A program made the position numbers and the translations under genes. 33,647 nucleotides of DNA from JACVRW01 sp035650215 (GTDB lineage Bacteria; Actinomycetota; Thermoleophilia; Solirubrobacterales; Thermoleophilaceae): positions 1 through 33,647 of the forward strand of contig DASRIC010000087.1 of the NCBI GenBank assembly GCA_035650215.1, given 5' to 3'. Shown one piece after another: positions 32,699 through 33,647 of this stretch (position 1 is the first letter of the stretch; every line of letters starts with the position of its first letter). Under the pieces are notes generated by a model. The model was not told where the DNA came from, made no database searches, and saw only the letters and a program-made list of their open reading frames with translations.

Positions 32699-32733
32699 AG
32701 TGTAGCAACAGCACATACGGCCCAAATGGCCGT
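32699..32733 (-). promoter_or_regulatory. Candidate greA promoter overlapping a hairpin after dus
   Basis: On the minus strand TTTGGG (32721-32726) and TACACT (32699-32704) are 16 bases apart, giving a leader of about 35 bases for greA. The -35 lies in the loop and arm of a perfect inverted repeat, ACGGCC-CAAAT-GGCCGT (32717-32733), just after the dus stop. The repeat may end dus transcripts, or be an operator for greA-lysS. Confidence 0.4.
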
Positions 32734-32738
32734 TTCGT

Positions 32739-33647
32739 TCAGGCGGCAAGCGGCGTTGCGGCGCCCGCGAAGCGCGCGAATTCCGACCGCGCATGGGCCG
32801 TCGACGGGGCCGTGACGAGCGCGTGGCGCTCGCGCCTCGTGAGGCCCAGCCGGTCGGCGTACCACGGGTAGAACTTCCGCAAATAGCGGCCTGCGCGTTC
32901 CACGCCGAGGTGGTCCTCCGCCGATGCGATCACCCACTCGAGCTCGTCGAGGATCTCCTCGACGGTCGGGTCGGCGTGGCGGGAGCCGAGCAGGCGCTCG
33001 AACAGCCACGGGTTGCCGAGCGCGCCGCGCGCCAGCATCACCGCGGCCGCGCCGCTCTCGTCGAAGGCGCGGCGCACCTTCTCCTCGCTGGAGAGGCCGC
33101 CGGAGAGGATCACCGGCACCGGGAGCGCCTCGACCAGGTCACGCGCCAGCGCGTAGTCGGGGGCGCCCGAGTGCTGCTGGGAGGCGTGCCGCGGGTGGAA
33201 CGCGACGCCGGCCACGCCGGCCTCCTCCACCAGCCGTCGCGCGAGCGTGACCCCGGCGCGGTCGCCCGGGTCGCGGCCCGGGCGGAGCTTGACGGTCACG
33301 GGCAGCCCGCTCCCCTCGCCGGCCGCTCGGGTGATAGCCACGGCCCGGTCCGGGTCGTCCAGCAGCGCGGCGCCCGCGCCGGTCCTGCACACCTTGCGCA
33401 CCGGGCAGCCCATGTTGAGGTCGATCAGGTCGGCGCCCGCGGCGCCGGCGATGGCCGCCGCCTCGCGCATCACGTCCGGATCGTGCCCGAACAGCTGCAT
33501 CGAGACCGGGTGCTCGTCCGGGTGGATCCGCAGGAACTCGCGGTGGGTGCGGGCGTCGCCGTGCACCAGGCCGAAGCTCGACACCATCTCGGACACCACG
33601 AGCCCGGCGCCGTGCCGCTTCGCCTGCAGCCGCACGAACCAGTTGCC
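32739..33647 (-). CDS. dus: tRNA-dihydrouridine synthase, 5' end outside the window
   Basis: The frame is open to the right edge (GNWFVRLQAKRHGAG at the boundary), so the true start lies beyond 33647; 302 residues are seen. FMN-barrel motifs of the Dus family are present: VVSEMVSSFGLVHG, VSMQLFGHDPDVM, DLIDLNMGCPVRKVCRTGAG with the catalytic Cys of the family in KVCRTGAGAALL, LPVTVKLRPG, VAFHPRHASQQHSG and VILSGGLSS. It reduces specific uridines in tRNA D-loops. Order dus-greA-lysS on one strand suggests a small translation/transcription operon. Confidence 0.95.
   Translation of the reverse strand, partial: GNWFVRLQAKRHGAGLVVSEMVSSFGLVHGDARTHREFLRIHPDEHPVSMQLFGHDPDVMREAAAIAGAAGADLIDLNMGCPVRKVCRTGAGAALLDDPDRAVAITRAAGEGSGLPVTVKLRPGRDPGDRAGVTLARRLVEEAGVAGVAFHPRHASQQHSGAPDYALARDLVEALPVPVILSGGLSSEEKVRRAFDESGAAAVMLARGALGNPWLFERLLGSRHADPTVEEILDELEWVIASAEDHLGVERAGRYLRKFYPWYADRLGLTRRERHALVTAPSTAHARSEFARFAGAATPLAA

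Overview
The window is about 33.6 kb of very GC-rich DNA with tightly packed genes, many ATGA/GTGA start-stop overlaps and frequent GTG/TTG starts. These traits, an AfsR-type BTAD regulator, a SnoaL-like protein opening MSQENVRR, a small GNAT-like protein and the dus-greA-lysS / clpC housekeeping block suggest a soil actinobacterium, most likely of the Thermoleophilia (Solirubrobacterales/Gaiellales). That placement is inference. No mobile element, CRISPR array, rRNA or tRNA was recognised.

Region 1 (1-12591) is the most interesting part and looks like a complete N-methylglutamate (NMG) pathway for using methylamine. A plus-strand gmaS-like glutamine synthetase homologue (11209-12591) is divergent from a long minus-strand operon. 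In order of transcription the operon holds mgsA (class II amidotransferase), mgsB (GXGXG domain), mgsC (FMN glutamate-synthase-like), then four sarcosine-oxidase-like subunits in the order delta, alpha, gamma, beta (mgdB, mgdC, mgdD, mgdA), formate-tetrahydrofolate ligase (fhs) and a GntR/UTRA regulator. A second glutamine-synthetase-like gene follows and runs off the left edge. Two near-identical boxes (CAAATTTGTWTACRA), one before this second synthetase and one before mgdB, are the likely operators of the GntR protein. The inferred flow is methylamine to gamma-glutamylmethylamide to N-methylglutamate to glutamate plus methylene-THF, with fhs linking the C1 pool to formate.

Region 2 (12515-18556) concerns membrane transport and nitrogen. 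It has a CPA-type cation/proton antiporter translationally coupled to a two-helix membrane sensor-like protein, a two-TM PLDc_N-like miniprotein, a GAF-GAF-PucR regulator, and divergently an Amt ammonium (possibly methylammonium) channel followed by two tiny membrane proteins instead of the usual glnK.

Region 3 (18609-27424) is accessory: a PepSY-like exported protein, a SRPBCC protein, a DUF6416-like/SnoaL in-frame fusion, and a split PEP-synthase-like phosphotransferase. The last has its swivelling-histidine and ATP-grasp halves on two overlapping genes, the second carrying a cyclic-nucleotide-binding domain. Then come a 976-residue AfsR-like regulator, a GNAT-like small protein, a small membrane ORF and a short exported TolB-like propeller protein.

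Region 4 (27434-33647) is housekeeping: clpC, a small lipoprotein, lysS, greA and a partial dus gene at the right edge.
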